Notes: generated by a model from the sequence alone, not told the origin. DNA of 64,000 bases from Flavobacteriaceae bacterium (GCA_013373105.1 JABXIJ010000002.1:1-64000); one strand, 5' to 3'. Shown: positions 15,655-25,490, counted from the first letter of the stretch. Program-made: numbers and translations.

Positions 15655-17922
15655 TTAAGCGTTTTGCTTTTTTATTAAGTTTAATGCAGATCCTTCTTTA
15701 TACCAAGCAATTTGTGCTTTGTTATAGGTATGATTTAATTTAATTGTATCTTTTGTACCATCTTTATGAACAACTTCAACTGTTAATTGCTTATCTGGTG
15801 CAAACTCATTTAAATCAATAAAGTTAAATGTATCATCTTCTTGAATTAAATCATAATCTTCTTCATTATCAAAAGTTAATCCTAGCATTCCTTGCTTCTT
15901 AAGATTAGTCTCGTGAATTCTTGCAAAAGATTTTACAATTACTGCAGCAACACCTAAATGTCTTGGTTGCATTGCAGCATGTTCTCTAGAAGATCCTTCT
16001 CCATAGTTATGATCTCCAACAACTACAGATTTAATTCCAGCAGCCTTATATGCTCTTTGTGTTGCTGGCACAGCATCATATTCTCCAGTTAGTTGGTTTT
16101 TTACAAAGTTTGTTTTTTGATTAAAAGCATTTACAGCACCAATTAAAGTATTGTTAGCTATATTATCTAAATGTCCTCTGTAACGTAACCAAGGTCCAGC
16201 CATAGAAATGTGGTCTGTAGTACATTTACCAAAAGCCTTAATTAACAATTTAGCACCTATAATAGAATTACCAATTGGCTCAAAAGGTGTTAATAATTGT
16301 AATCTTTCAGAGTCATCTGCTACATTAACAACTACATCACTACCATCTTCTTTAGGAGCTAAATATCCATTTTCTTTTACTTCAAATCCTCTTGGAGGTA
16401 ATTCCCATCCAGTTGGTTCGTCTAACATTACCTCTTCTCCATTTTCATTGATTAGTTTATCTGTTAATGGATTAAAGTCTAAACGACCTGCGATAGCAAT
16501 TGCAGCAGTTAATTCTGGTGATGCAACAAAAGCATGAGTATTTGGATTACCATCTGCTCTTTTTGCAAAATTTCTATTAAATGAATGAACTATACTGTTC
16601 TTTGGAGCATTTTTTGGATCTGAGTATCTTGCCCATTGTCCAATACATGGTCCACATGCGTTAGTGAATATTTTAGCATCTAATTTTTCAAATACTTGTA
16701 AAATACCATCTCTTTCTGCAGTATATCTAACTTGTTCTGAACCTGGATTTATACCAAATTCTGCTTTTGTTTTTAACCCTTTATCTAGCGCTTGTTGAGC
16801 AATTGAAGATGCTCTAGATAAATCTTCATACGACGAGTTTGTACAAGAACCAATTAAGCCCCACTCAACTTGCATTGGCCATCCGTTAGAATTTGCTTTT
16901 TCTGTCATTTCTGAACCTACAGGAGTTGACAAATCTGGTGTAAAAGGACCATTTAATAATGGGCCTAACTCAGATAAATTAATTTCGATAACTTGATCGA
17001 AATACTTTTCTGGATTATCATAAACATCTGCATCTGCTGTTAAGTATTCTTTAATTTCATTTGCAGCATCAGCAACATCTGCTCTATCTGTAGCTCTTAA
17101 ATATCGCTCCATAGATTCATCATAACCAAAAGTAGAAGTTGTAGCTCCAATTTCTGCTCCCATGTTACAAATTGTTCCTTTACCTGTACAAGACATTGCA
17201 GAAGCACCAGGACCAAAATATTCTACAATAGCTCCTGTTCCTCCTTTTACAGTTAATATTTCAGCAACTTTTAAAATTACATCTTTAGGAGCTGTCCATC
17301 CAGAAAGTTTTCCTGTTAATTTAACTCCAATTAGTTTCGGAAATTTTAATTCCCATGCCATTCCTGCCATAACATCTACAGCATCAGCTCCACCAACACC
17401 TACTGCAACCATACCTAATCCTCCAGCATTTACTGTATGAGAATCAGTACCAATCATCATTCCTCCTGGAAAAGCATAATTTTCTAATACTACTTGATGT
17501 ATAATACCTGCACCTGGTTTCCAAAATCCAATTCCGTATTTATTTGAAACCGATTCTAAAAAGTTAAAAACTTCGCTACTAGTGTTATTGGCATGTTTTA
17601 AATCTTTTGCTGCTCCTTCTTTTGCTTGAATTAAATGATCGCAATGCACTGTTGTTGGAACTGCAACTTTAGCTTTACCAGCTTGCATAAACTGTAATAA
17701 TGCCATTTGAGCTGTTGCATCTTGACAGGCAATTCTATCTGGAGCAAAATCAACATAATCTTTACCTCTAACAAACGCTTTAGAAGGAGTTCCATCCCAT
17801 AGGTGAGAGTACAAAATCTTTTCTGCTAAAGTAAGTGGTTTACCGGTAATTTCTCGTGCAGCATCAACGCGTTCAGCCATATTTGCATACACTTGTTTGA
17901 TCATATCAATATCAAAAGCCAT
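15655..17922 (-). CDS. Aconitate hydratase
   Basis: This enzyme isomerises citrate and isocitrate through cis-aconitate in the citric acid cycle, using a 4Fe-4S cluster. At 755 residues it is closest in size and layout to the mitochondrial-type aconitase rather than to E. coli AcnB. Cluster cysteines are seen in [12 protein letters not shown] and in [30 protein letters not shown] and the C-terminal swivel-domain motif [15 protein letters not shown] are all intact. It is a single-gene unit with its own -7 box and a strong terminator. Confidence 0.96.
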   Translation of the reverse strand: MAFDIDMIKQVYANMAERVDAAREITGKPLTLAEKILYSHLWDGTPSKAFVRGKDYVDFAPDRIACQDATAQMALLQFMQAGKAKVAVPTTVHCDHLIQAKEGAAKDLKHANNTSSEVFNFLESVSNKYGIGFWKPGAGIIHQVVLENYAFPGGMMIGTDSHTVNAGGLGMVAVGVGGADAVDVMAGMAWELKFPKLIGVKLTGKLSGWTAPKDVILKVAEILTVKGGTGAIVEYFGPGASAMSCTGKGTICNMGAEIGATTSTFGYDESMERYLRATDRADVADAANEIKEYLTADADVYDNPEKYFDQVIEINLSELGPLLNGPFTPDLSTPVGSEMTEKANSNGWPMQVEWGLIGSCTNSSYEDLSRASSIAQQALDKGLKTKAEFGINPGSEQVRYTAERDGILQVFEKLDAKIFTNACGPCIGQWARYSDPKNAPKNSIVHSFNRNFAKRADGNPNTHAFVASPELTAAIAIAGRLDFNPLTDKLINENGEEVMLDEPTGWELPPRGFEVKENGYLAPKEDGSDVVVNVADDSERLQLLTPFEPIGNSIIGAKLLIKAFGKCTTDHISMAGPWLRYRGHLDNIANNTLIGAVNAFNQKTNFVKNQLTGEYDAVPATQRAYKAAGIKSVVVGDHNYGEGSSREHAAMQPRHLGVAAVIVKSFARIHETNLKKQGMLGLTFDNEEDYDLIQEDDTFNFIDLNEFAPDKQLTVEVVHKDGTKDTIKLNHTYNKAQIAWYKEGSALNLIKKQNA

Positions 17923-17953
17923 ATCTGTGTAGTTATTTAAATTTTAAGTTGTA

Positions 17954-17961
17954 CAAATTTA
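17954..17961 (-). promoter_or_regulatory. Promoter -7 box for aconitase
   Basis: TAAATTTG on the minus strand fits TAnnTTTG, 31 bases before the aconitase ATG. Confidence 0.6.
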
Positions 17962-18096
17962 CATTTTTAAAACTAATTTTGAAAAATAAATAATCAATAT
18001 CAGAAATTGATAAATAAAAAAAAGTGATTCTTAAATTCATTACATTTTCTTCAATAAAATAAAGATTTTCAACTCTTTTTCTGAAAGTTTTATAAA

Positions 18097-18398
18097 AGCA
18101 GACTTATAAGCCGGATTCTGTTATCTTAAAATTTAAGATTCTTATCATTTATCTAGTTCTAACATTACTATTAGAATCAATCTGCCTACCCTTTAGAATC
18201 GAGCGAGTAGCTCTCAAACTCTAATATACATGGCATTTCACCTCATAGAGTTTACCTGGTTTCACTACAGCCTAACTGTACTTGCTTTCTGTTGCACTTG
18301 TCCTCAACTTACGTTGGACGGATGTTATCCGCTATGAATACTCTTTGGTGTCCGGACTTTCCTCTTTGAATAAACAAAGCGATAAGATTAAGTCTGCT
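18097..18398 (-). ncRNA. rnpB: RNase P RNA
   Basis: This is the catalytic RNA that trims tRNA 5' leaders. On the minus strand the ends pair (AGCAGACT with AGTCTGCT, helix P1). The universally conserved blocks are present in order: GAGGAAAGTCCGGAC near the 5' end, ACAGAAAGCAAGTACAG (part of the catalytic core), GGTGAAATGCC, and ACAGAATCCGGCTTAT near the 3' end. The length of about 302 bases is at the short side for a class A RNase P RNA. A -7 box lies just upstream, and the dnaJ terminator separates it from dnaJ. Confidence 0.97.
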
Positions 18399-18402
18399 AA
18401 GA

Positions 18403-18410
18403 CAAAAGTA
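18403..18410 (-). promoter_or_regulatory. Promoter -7 box for rnpB
   Basis: TACTTTTG on the minus strand fits TAnnTTTG and ends five bases before the P1 helix, so transcription should start at the mature 5' end. Confidence 0.7.
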
Positions 18411-18432
18411 GCCATTTAAAATAGTTTTAAAA

Positions 18433-18465
18433 AGAAAAAACCCACTCAAATATTGAGTGGGAAAA
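18433..18465 (-). terminator. Terminator downstream of dnaJ
   Basis: CCCACTCAA and TTGAGTGGG form a stem with a three-base loop; on the minus strand it is followed by a U-run. It separates the grpE-dnaJ unit from rnpB. Confidence 0.85.
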
Positions 18466-18590
18466 ATTGCTATGAAAAAGAAAAAATGTTATTAATTACT
18501 TAATAACACCTTAAAATTAATTTATAAATAAATACGTTATACAATAAATGTATAATTTTTATCAATTAATACATAAACTAAAGATATTGT

Positions 18591-19715
18591 TTAAGAAAAC
18601 ATATCTTTTACTTTTTCGAAAAACGATTTGTCTGATTTGTTTGGATTTGGTGAAAAATTTTCATTTTCTAACATGTTTTCAAAGAAGCTTCTTTGTTCTT
18701 TATCTAACTCTTGTGGTGTCCAAACATTTATATGAATTAAGAAATCTCCTGTTCCATAACTTTCTATACTTGGTAATCCTTTACCTTTTAAACGTAAAAT
18801 TTTACCTGATTGTGTACCTGTATCAATTTTAATTTTAACCTTGCCAGTTAGAGTTTCTATTTCTTTACTAGTTCCAAGTACTGCTTCAGAGAAGTTAATA
18901 TATAAATCATAATGAATATTTGTACCTTCTCTTTTTAATTTTTCATGTGGAATTTCTTCAATAAGCACTAATAAATCACCAGAAATTGAGTTTTTACCAG
19001 GAGCATCATTTCCTTTTCCACCAACTTTAAGTTGAACTCCTTCAGTTACACCTGCTGGAATATTGATTGATACTGTTTCTTCTTTAACAATTAATCCTTG
19101 TGCATCTGCTCCATTGGGTTTACTGCTAATTACCTCTCCTGCTCCACCACAAGTGTTACAAGTAGTAGCTGTTTGCATTCTACCTAAAATGGTATTGGTA
19201 ACACGCATAACTTGACCTGAACCATTACAGGTCTCACAAGTTTTGTAGCGAACACCATCTGCTTGAACTTTTCTACGAACTTTAACTTTCTTTTCAATGC
19301 CTTTGGCAATTTCTTCTAAAGTAAGTTTTACACGTATACGCATGTTACTTCCTTTAACTCTAGCTTGTCTTTGGCCTCCACCAAAACCACTAAAGCCACC
19401 TCCAAAACCACCTCCAAAAATGTCTCCAAATTGGCTAAAGATATCTTCCATATTCATACCTCCACCAAAGCCTCCAGCTCCAGCTCCGCCTTCAAAAGCT
19501 GCATGACCATACTGATCATATCTAGCTTTTTTGTTATCATCACTTAGAACTTCATAGGCCTCAGCTGCCAATTTAAATTTTTCTTCAGCTGTTGTATCTC
19601 CAGGATTTTTGTCTGGATGATACTTGATTGCCATTTTTCTATAGGCCTTTTTTATTTCTGCTTTTGAGGCTGATTTTGATATGCCTAATATTTCGTAATA
19701 ATCTTGTTTTGCCAT
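18591..19715 (-). CDS. dnaJ: Chaperone DnaJ (Hsp40) with a reduced zinc domain
   Basis: This is the J-protein that stimulates the DnaK ATPase and delivers unfolded substrates. It has 374 residues: J domain about 1-70 with HPD at 33-35, a Gly/Phe-rich region (about 76-115), the C-terminal substrate domains, and a dimerisation end. The zinc region keeps only two of the usual four CxxCxGxG motifs (C160/C163 and C186/C189); these correspond to motifs II and III, which make zinc site II. Motifs I and IV are gone. I recall the same reduction in other Flavobacteria. It follows grpE by 73 bases; dnaK is not in the window. Confidence 0.95.
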   Translation of the reverse strand: MAKQDYYEILGISKSASKAEIKKAYRKMAIKYHPDKNPGDTTAEEKFKLAAEAYEVLSDDNKKARYDQYGHAAFEGGAGAGGFGGGMNMEDIFSQFGDIFGGGFGGGFSGFGGGQRQARVKGSNMRIRVKLTLEEIAKGIEKKVKVRRKVQADGVRYKTCETCNGSGQVMRVTNTILGRMQTATTCNTCGGAGEVISSKPNGADAQGLIVKEETVSINIPAGVTEGVQLKVGGKGNDAPGKNSISGDLLVLIEEIPHEKLKREGTNIHYDLYINFSEAVLGTSKEIETLTGKVKIKIDTGTQSGKILRLKGKGLPSIESYGTGDFLIHINVWTPQELDKEQRSFFENMLENENFSPNPNKSDKSFFEKVKDMFS

Positions 19716-19788
19716 ATTCTTTTAGTTTGCAGTTATTTAAATGCTTTAAAGTGAATTTTTAAACCAAAATTTATAACTGACTACTTTT

Positions 19789-20334
19789 TTATTGTCCTAT
19801 AACTACTTTTGGGTAACGAATAATTTTATCACCCAATTTGTAACCTTTTTCTAAACAGTCTATTACTTTGCCTTTTAAGTCTTCTGAAGGTGCAGGAATT
19901 TGAGTAATTGCTTCATGTATTTCAGCATCAAAGTCTTCACCAGCTTTTACTTCAATTTCAGAAAGACCTTTTTGAGTTAAAGTATTTTTAAACTTATCGT
20001 TGATTAACTGCATTCCTTTTAATAATTCTTTGTCTTTAGCTTTTTTAATTTCTGACAAACCTCTATCAAAATCATCCATAATTGGCAGTAAGGCAGTCAT
20101 TAATTCTTGACTTGCAGTTTTAAACAACTCTATTCTTTCTTTAGTTGTTCTTTTTTTATAATTTTCAAACTCTGCAAAAAGTCTTAAAAACTTATCCTTT
20201 TCTGCTTGAATTAATTCTTCTGCAGTTGGTTCTTCTTTTTTGTTATCTTCTTTAATCTCTTGATTTTCTTCCACTTGAGACTCTATCTCTTCGTTTTTTA
20301 ACTTTTCCTCTTTTAAGTCTTCTTTATTACTCAT
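19789..20334 (-). CDS. grpE: Nucleotide exchange factor GrpE
   Basis: GrpE releases ADP from DnaK and so resets the Hsp70 cycle. The 181-residue protein has an acidic disordered start (about 1-40, rich in Lys and Glu), a long helix with RLFAEFENYKKRTTKER (about 50-66) and the C-terminal beta domain with the family signature LPIMDDFDRGL and a Y-K-L-G-D-K-I-I-R-Y-P-K-V end. It is upstream of dnaJ in one operon, the usual bacterial pairing. I found no clear CIRCE element or heat-shock operator in the upstream 100 bases. Confidence 0.96.
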   Translation of the reverse strand: MSNKEDLKEEKLKNEEIESQVEENQEIKEDNKKEEPTAEELIQAEKDKFLRLFAEFENYKKRTTKERIELFKTASQELMTALLPIMDDFDRGLSEIKKAKDKELLKGMQLINDKFKNTLTQKGLSEIEVKAGEDFDAEIHEAITQIPAPSEDLKGKVIDCLEKGYKLGDKIIRYPKVVIGQ

Positions 20335-20387
20335 TGCTAGTAATTGTTAAATTGTTTACAATTTATAGTCAAAAATTTTGCCAATAA

Positions 20388-20418
20388 AAAAATAGTGTCA
20401 AATTGACACTATTTATAA
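20388..20418 (-). terminator. Terminator downstream of murA
   Basis: AATAGTGTCA and TGACACTATT form a perfect 10-bp stem with a three-base loop, followed on the minus strand by a U-run. It separates murA from grpE. Confidence 0.85.
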
Positions 20419-20436
20419 AATTTTATGACTTTTAAT

Positions 20437-21744
20437 TTATGCTATACGTTCTATTTTAGCACCAATAGATTTTAACCTTCCTTCAATATCTTCATAACCT
20501 CTATCTATTTGTTCGATGTTATGAATAATACTTGTTCCTTTTGCAGATAATGCTGCAATTAATAGAGATATACCTGCTCTAATATCTGGCGAAGTCATAA
20601 CTGTTGCTTTTAATGTACTTTGGAAATTATGACCAATTACAGTTGCTCTATGTGGATCACATAAGATAACTTTTGCTCCCATGTCTATTAATTTATCGAC
20701 AAAAAATAATCGACTTTCAAACATTTTTTGATGAATAAGTACAGTTCCCTTTGCTTGTGTGGCAATAACTAAAACTATACTTAATAAATCTGGAGTAAAA
20801 CCTGGCCAAGGAGCGTCTGAAACAGTAAGAACTGAACCATCTATATAATTTTGAATGGTGTAAGATTCATGCTTTGGAATATAAATATCATCTCCTCTTT
20901 TTTCTAATTGAATACCCAACCTTTTAAAAACAGATGGTATAATTCCTAAGTTTTTCCAACTTACATTTTTTATTGTAAGTTCTGATCTTGTCATTACTGC
21001 AACACCAATCCACGAGCCAATTTCAATCATGTCTGGTAATACAGAATGCGTACAACCTTTGAGTTCTTTAACGCCTTCTATTGTTAAAAAGTTTGAACCT
21101 AATCCAGTTATTTTAGCTCCCATAGAATTCAACATTTTACACAATTGTTGAATGTAAGGTTCACAAGCAGCATTATAAATAGTTGTTTTACCTTTTGCAA
21201 GCACAGATGACATTAGAATATTTGCAGTACCTGTTACTGATGCTTCATCTAATAACATATCTGTACCAACTAATTCCTTAGCTTCAACACCATAAAAATG
21301 TTCCTCTCTATTGTATCTGAATTTTGCGCCTAGATTAATAAACCCTTGAAAATGTGTATCTAGTCTTCTTCTACCAATTTTATCTCCTCCTGGCTTTGGA
21401 ATAAATCCTTTACCAAATCTTGCTAATAAGGGTCCAACTATCATTATAGAACCTCTTAAAGAACCACCATCTCTTTTAAAATCTTCAGATTCTAAATAGT
21501 CTAAATCTATATCATCTGCTTTAAAAGAGTATGAATTTTTTTTGAGTTTTTTTATTTTTACCCCTAACTCTCCAAGAATAAAAATTAGTTTATTAACATC
21601 AATAATATCAGGAACATTGTGAACTACAACTTCTTCATCTGTTAATAAAACTGCGCAAATTATTTGTAAAACTTCATTTTTTGCACCTTGTGGAGTTATG
21701 GTACCATGTAATTTATGACCACCTTCTATTTTAAATGATGCCAT
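20437..21744 (-). CDS. murA: UDP-N-acetylglucosamine 1-carboxyvinyltransferase with Asp at the fosfomycin site
   Basis: MurA starts peptidoglycan synthesis by transferring enolpyruvate from PEP to UDP-GlcNAc in the cytosol. It has 435 residues, the family size, with GAKNEVLQ near residue 20 (substrate Lys-Asn), GPLLARFG and the loop KPGGDKIGRRRLDTH. By alignment to E. coli (PGGCTIGARPVDLH) the catalytic-loop Cys115 is Asp121 here. Asp at this place keeps activity and is the known cause of natural fosfomycin resistance in Mycobacterium and Chlamydia. It follows the DUF4290 gene by five bases, a typical Bacteroidetes pair. Confidence 0.97.
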   Translation of the reverse strand: MASFKIEGGHKLHGTITPQGAKNEVLQIICAVLLTDEEVVVHNVPDIIDVNKLIFILGELGVKIKKLKKNSYSFKADDIDLDYLESEDFKRDGGSLRGSIMIVGPLLARFGKGFIPKPGGDKIGRRRLDTHFQGFINLGAKFRYNREEHFYGVEAKELVGTDMLLDEASVTGTANILMSSVLAKGKTTIYNAACEPYIQQLCKMLNSMGAKITGLGSNFLTIEGVKELKGCTHSVLPDMIEIGSWIGVAVMTRSELTIKNVSWKNLGIIPSVFKRLGIQLEKRGDDIYIPKHESYTIQNYIDGSVLTVSDAPWPGFTPDLLSIVLVIATQAKGTVLIHQKMFESRLFFVDKLIDMGAKVILCDPHRATVIGHNFQSTLKATVMTSPDIRAGISLLIAALSAKGTSIIHNIEQIDRGYEDIEGRLKSIGAKIERIA

Positions 21745-21749
21745 TTAAA

Positions 21750-22373
21750 TTATCTTTTTCTGATTCTACTATTCTTTTTGTGATTCTTACCTTGATTGTT
21801 TCTTTTCTTCATTAAGCTTTTAGTTTCTGAAAGCTCTTCGTCTGAATTTCTAAGGTCTAATTTTTTATCTGATAAATCATATAAATGATTAAATATTACT
21901 GCATCATCTACAGTGTCTTTGTTCCAATTTAAATAGCATTTCTTCATATGATTTGCTATTGTAAAAATTAGGGCTTCTTTTAAATCACCATCTTCCCAAC
22001 TTAAAGCGACATCTATCATGGTTTGAATATTTTTACCATAATAACGATATTTTGATGCTGCTTTTGGGTATGCCAAAGGCTCTGGCTTTTCTTGTAATTC
22101 TTCTTTTGAAGGTTTTGGGTATGGAGACTCAACATCTAAATTAAACTTAGACATTATAAATAATTGATCCCAAAGTTTATGTTTAAAGTCTGGTACATCT
22201 CTTAAATGAGGTTGTAAATTTCCCATAACATCTACAATAGCTTGTGCCATTGTATTTCTTTCTTCTTTTGTCTCTAAAGCCATACAATGATCTACTAATT
22301 TTTGAATATGTCTACCATATTCTGGAATAATCATTAAGGGCCTTTCTGAATTGTACTCTAAATCAAAAGTCAT
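21750..22373 (-). CDS. DUF4290 family protein
   Basis: This is a 207-residue soluble protein of the Bacteroidetes family DUF4290. The N-terminus has EYNSERPLMIIPEYGRHIQKLVDHC and the middle has QPHLRDVPDFKHKLWDQLFIMS, both family hallmarks; the end is a Lys/Arg/Asn-rich tail (about 185-207). The function is unknown. It is five bases upstream of murA in the same direction, which I recall as a conserved order and which suggests a link to cell-wall synthesis, though only by context. Confidence 0.85.
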   Translation of the reverse strand: MTFDLEYNSERPLMIIPEYGRHIQKLVDHCMALETKEERNTMAQAIVDVMGNLQPHLRDVPDFKHKLWDQLFIMSKFNLDVESPYPKPSKEELQEKPEPLAYPKAASKYRYYGKNIQTMIDVALSWEDGDLKEALIFTIANHMKKCYLNWNKDTVDDAVIFNHLYDLSDKKLDLRNSDEELSETKSLMKKRNNQGKNHKKNSRIRKR

Positions 22374-22478
22374 TTAAAATATTTTGTGAAGTTATCTTGA
22401 AACGCTCAAGTTCTTTCTGTAGTTAAAGGCTGCAAATTAACAATTTATTTTGGTTTATTTTTAAAATTATACGATTTG

Positions 22479-24800
22479 TTAACCAATAATTTTAAGTTTA
22501 GCAAATTGTAATAATAATTTCTTTTTACCAACAGTACCAAATTGAATTTCAGCTTTTTTATTGGCTCCATTTCCTTCTAAAGCCAAAACCTTACCTTTAC
22601 CAAATCTGTTATGCTCTACAATGCTACCAACAGTAACTTTACTATCAAATAAGTTCGTATTCAAATTAGAATTATCGACCTTTATTAAATTTTTTGGAAT
22701 TTTAATTTCTTTCTTATTTACAATATCTCTTTCAGCTTTTTTACGTTGAATAGGTTTCTGAAATCGTATTTTTTTTGGAGCATCATCAAATAAACTGCTA
22801 TCTAGAAATCTATTTGTTGATGGTTCTGGTGTTTTGGGTGTTAAATAATGTAAAAATTGATCGTCTATTTCTTCTAAAAAACGACTTGGTTCTGCGTCAA
22901 CTAATTTACCCCATCTATATCTTGTTTGAGCGTAAGTTAAGTAGGCTACTTTTTCTGCTCTAGTTAATGCTACATAAAATAATCGTCTTTCTTCTTCGAG
23001 TTCACTTCTTGTGTTCATACTCATAGCAGAAGGGAATAAATTTTCTTCTAAACCAACAATATAGACGTAAGGAAACTCTAGCCCTTTAGATTGATGTATA
23101 CTCATTAAAGCAACCCTAGGTACATCATTTTCTTTTTCAGAATCGAAATCTGTAGCTAAGGCAACATCTTCTAAAAAAGCTACTAAACTAGCGTCTTCTC
23201 CTTGCTCAATTTTATCTGTAATAAAATCTTTTATTCCATTTAATAATTCTTGAACGTTTTCAACTTTACTAACAGATTCTGGTGTGCCATCTTTCTCTAA
23301 GTCTTTAATTAATTGTGTTTGTTTTACAACTAATTCAGCAATTTCAAAAGCGTTTTTTGTTTTTGCTTCAATTTGAAAGCGCAAAATCATATTCGTAAAA
23401 TTTTGCAGCTTATTTTTAGTTCCAGCATTAATCTTTATATCAATTTTATCTATATGTTTTATGATATCGAAAATTGATTTTTTAAAATGATTAGCAGCAA
23501 TTGTTAATTTATCTATTGTTGTTGCTCCAATACCTCTTGCAGGATAATTTATAATTCGCTTTAAGGCCTCTTCATCATTAGGGTTTATTAAGATTCTTAA
23601 ATACGAAAGAATGTCTTTTATTTCTTTTCTTTGATAGAAAGAGATTCCACCATATATTTTATAGTCTATATTCTTTTTTCGTAAAGCATCTTCTATAGCT
23701 CTAGACTGTGAATTTGTTCTGTACAACACACAAAATTCATTGGGTTTTAATTGATGATTCATCATGTTTTCCCAAATTGATTGTGCTACAAAACGCCCTT
23801 CTTCTCCATCAGAAATAGTTCGCATTACGTTTATAGAATCACCAGCATCATTACTTGTCCAAACTTCTTTATCTAGTTTAGTTTTGTTCTTTGCTATTAC
23901 AGAATTGGCTGCATTTACAATATTCTTTGTAGACCTATAGTTTTGTTCTAGCTTAAAGGTTTTAACATCTGGATAATCTTTTTGAAAGTTTAAAATATTC
24001 TGAATGTTAGCACCTCTAAAACTATAAATACTCTGAGAATCATCACCAACCACACAAATGTTTTCATATTTATCTGCCAATGCTCTTACAATTATATATT
24101 GTGAATGATTGGTATCTTGATACTCATCAACCATAATATATCTAAATCTATCTTGATACTTTGCTAAAACATCTGGAAATCTTGCTAAAAGTTCGTTAGT
24201 TCTTAATAGTAAATCGTCGAAATCCATAGCGCCAGCTTTAAAACATCTATCTACATATTCTTTATAAATAGCACCTGTTTTTGGCCTACTAGCATGCATA
24301 TCTGCCTCTTGTAAATCTGGGTTGTTAAAATATGCTCTTACTGTAATTAAACTGTTTTTAAAAGACGATATTCTATTCTGAATTTGTTTAGGTTTATAAC
24401 GATCTTTATCTAAACCCATCTCTTTAATAATAGAGGTTAACAAACGAACAGAGTCTTGAGTGTCGTAAATTGTAAAATTCGATGGAAAACCCAATTTATC
24501 GGCTTCTGATCTTAATATTCTAGCAAAAACTGAATGGAAAGTTCCCATCCAAAGGTTTTTTGCTTCACTTACGCCAACAACACTTGCTATTCTATCTTTC
24601 ATTTCTCTAGCTGCTTTGTTGGTAAAGGTTAAAGCTAAAATATTAAATGCATCTACATCTTGCTGCATTAAATGAGCAATTCTGTAAGTAAGCACTCTAG
24701 TTTTACCAGAACCAGCACCAGCAATAATAATCATTGGTCCATTTTTCTGAACAACTGCTTTTTTTTGGGCTTCGTTAAGTGAGTCTAAGTAAGAATTCAA
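22479..24800 (-). CDS. uvrD: UvrD/PcrA-type ATP-dependent DNA helicase
   Basis: This superfamily 1A 3'-5' helicase acts in nucleotide excision and mismatch repair and in clearing stalled polymerase. The 773 residues carry motif I GAGSGKTR (about 29-36), motif Ia LTFTNKAA, motif II VDEYQDTN, motif III VGDDSQSIYSFRGA, motif IV LEQNYRST, motif V SIHQSKGLEFPYVYIVG and motif VI YVALTRAE. The C-terminus has the Tudor-like GSIVEHNRFGKGKVLAL segment used to contact RNA polymerase. It is a single-gene unit; a 19-base palindrome lies between it and the divergent gene on the right. Confidence 0.95.
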   Translation of the reverse strand: MNSYLDSLNEAQKKAVVQKNGPMIIIAGAGSGKTRVLTYRIAHLMQQDVDAFNILALTFTNKAAREMKDRIASVVGVSEAKNLWMGTFHSVFARILRSEADKLGFPSNFTIYDTQDSVRLLTSIIKEMGLDKDRYKPKQIQNRISSFKNSLITVRAYFNNPDLQEADMHASRPKTGAIYKEYVDRCFKAGAMDFDDLLLRTNELLARFPDVLAKYQDRFRYIMVDEYQDTNHSQYIIVRALADKYENICVVGDDSQSIYSFRGANIQNILNFQKDYPDVKTFKLEQNYRSTKNIVNAANSVIAKNKTKLDKEVWTSNDAGDSINVMRTISDGEEGRFVAQSIWENMMNHQLKPNEFCVLYRTNSQSRAIEDALRKKNIDYKIYGGISFYQRKEIKDILSYLRILINPNDEEALKRIINYPARGIGATTIDKLTIAANHFKKSIFDIIKHIDKIDIKINAGTKNKLQNFTNMILRFQIEAKTKNAFEIAELVVKQTQLIKDLEKDGTPESVSKVENVQELLNGIKDFITDKIEQGEDASLVAFLEDVALATDFDSEKENDVPRVALMSIHQSKGLEFPYVYIVGLEENLFPSAMSMNTRSELEEERRLFYVALTRAEKVAYLTYAQTRYRWGKLVDAEPSRFLEEIDDQFLHYLTPKTPEPSTNRFLDSSLFDDAPKKIRFQKPIQRKKAERDIVNKKEIKIPKNLIKVDNSNLNTNLFDSKVTVGSIVEHNRFGKGKVLALEGNGANKKAEIQFGTVGKKKLLLQFAKLKIIG

Positions 24801-24838
24801 GAATAAAATTTAGAAATTTTAAAGTGTGAAATTACTAA

Positions 24839-24857
24839 TTCTTAGACGTTCTAAGAA
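24839..24857. promoter_or_regulatory. Perfect palindrome upstream of uvrD, operator candidate
   Basis: TTCTTAGA-CGT-TCTAAGAA is an inverted repeat of two 8-base arms around three bases, between the divergent uvrD and the membrane-anchored protein gene. It lies 38 bases from the uvrD ATG. It has no following T-run, so an operator is more likely than a terminator. Confidence 0.4.
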
Positions 24858-24902
24858 CTCTAACTCTAAAATTTATTCACATTTTTTTCACTTAAAAATA
24901 AC

Positions 24903-24910
24903 TATTTTTG
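24903..24910 (+). promoter_or_regulatory. Promoter -7 box for the 24930 gene
   Basis: TATTTTTG fits TAnnTTTG, 19 bases before the ATG at 24930. Confidence 0.6.
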
Positions 24911-24929
24911 CGAAAGAAGAAAGAACAAA

Positions 24930-25442
24930 ATGGAGGATAAACTAATTGAAAGTATCGCATATATTTTACCAGCAGTAGTAACAGGTCTTGTTGCTTATTA
25001 TATTTTTAGAGATATGCTAAAGCAGCAAACAAATTATCAAAAAATGCAGGTACTTTCTGAAAAGAAAAAAGAAACTTTACCTATAAAACTAAAAGCTTGT
25101 GAACGCATGTTATTGTTTTGTGATCGCATAAATCCATCTAAATTGGTAATTAGAGTACATCCTATTTCTAACAAACCTAAAGATTATGCTAATTTACTTG
25201 CTAGCACTATAGAGCAAGAATTTGAACATAATTTAGTACAACAATTATATGTTAGCCAACAAACTTGGGTAGCTATTTTAGCAGCAAAAAAAGCAGTAAC
25301 ACAAAAAATTAGAGTAACTGCAGAAAATGCTAATGAAGCTAAAGATATTGTAGAAAATATTTTGATTGACTATTCTAAAAATATTTCTCCTACAGATACT
25401 GCAAAAGAATTTATTATTAGAGAAGTAAAAGGACATTTATAA
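24930..25442 (+). CDS. Membrane-anchored protein, conserved Bacteroidetes family of unknown function
   Basis: This is a 170-residue protein with one N-terminal membrane segment (about residues 10-28, IAYILPAVVTGLVAYYIF) and a cytosolic helical domain with LPIKLKACERMLLFCDRINPSKLVIR and EQEFEHNLVQQLYVSQQTWVA. This resembles a family found across Bacteroidetes that I believe is catalogued as DUF7935; the number is from memory. No function is known. It diverges from uvrD and ends at a bidirectional terminator shared with the btuB-like gene. Confidence 0.65.
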   Translation: MEDKLIESIAYILPAVVTGLVAYYIFRDMLKQQTNYQKMQVLSEKKKETLPIKLKACERMLLFCDRINPSKLVIRVHPISNKPKDYANLLASTIEQEFEHNLVQQLYVSQQTWVAILAAKKAVTQKIRVTAENANEAKDIVENILIDYSKNISPTDTAKEFIIREVKGHL

Positions 25443-25472
25443 AAAAAGCCCAATATAATTAGGCTTTTCTAT
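25439..25472. terminator. Bidirectional terminator
   Basis: AAAAGCC and GGCTTTT flank an 11-base loop with A and T runs outside, between converging genes. Confidence 0.75.
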
Positions 25473-25490
25473 TTATAAAATTTTGTTTGA

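Noticed and set aside
16208..17440. Plus-strand frames inside aconitase
   Set aside because: They are antisense shadows of a well-conserved gene, with no promoter or ribosome-binding site.
18097..18398. tmRNA or another structured RNA
   Set aside because: The conserved core blocks and P1 pairing match RNase P RNA; there is no tRNA-like end or tag frame.
18548..18832. Plus-strand open frame over the dnaJ 3' end
   Set aside because: It is antisense to dnaJ, with composition driven by the complementary strand and no recognisable domain.
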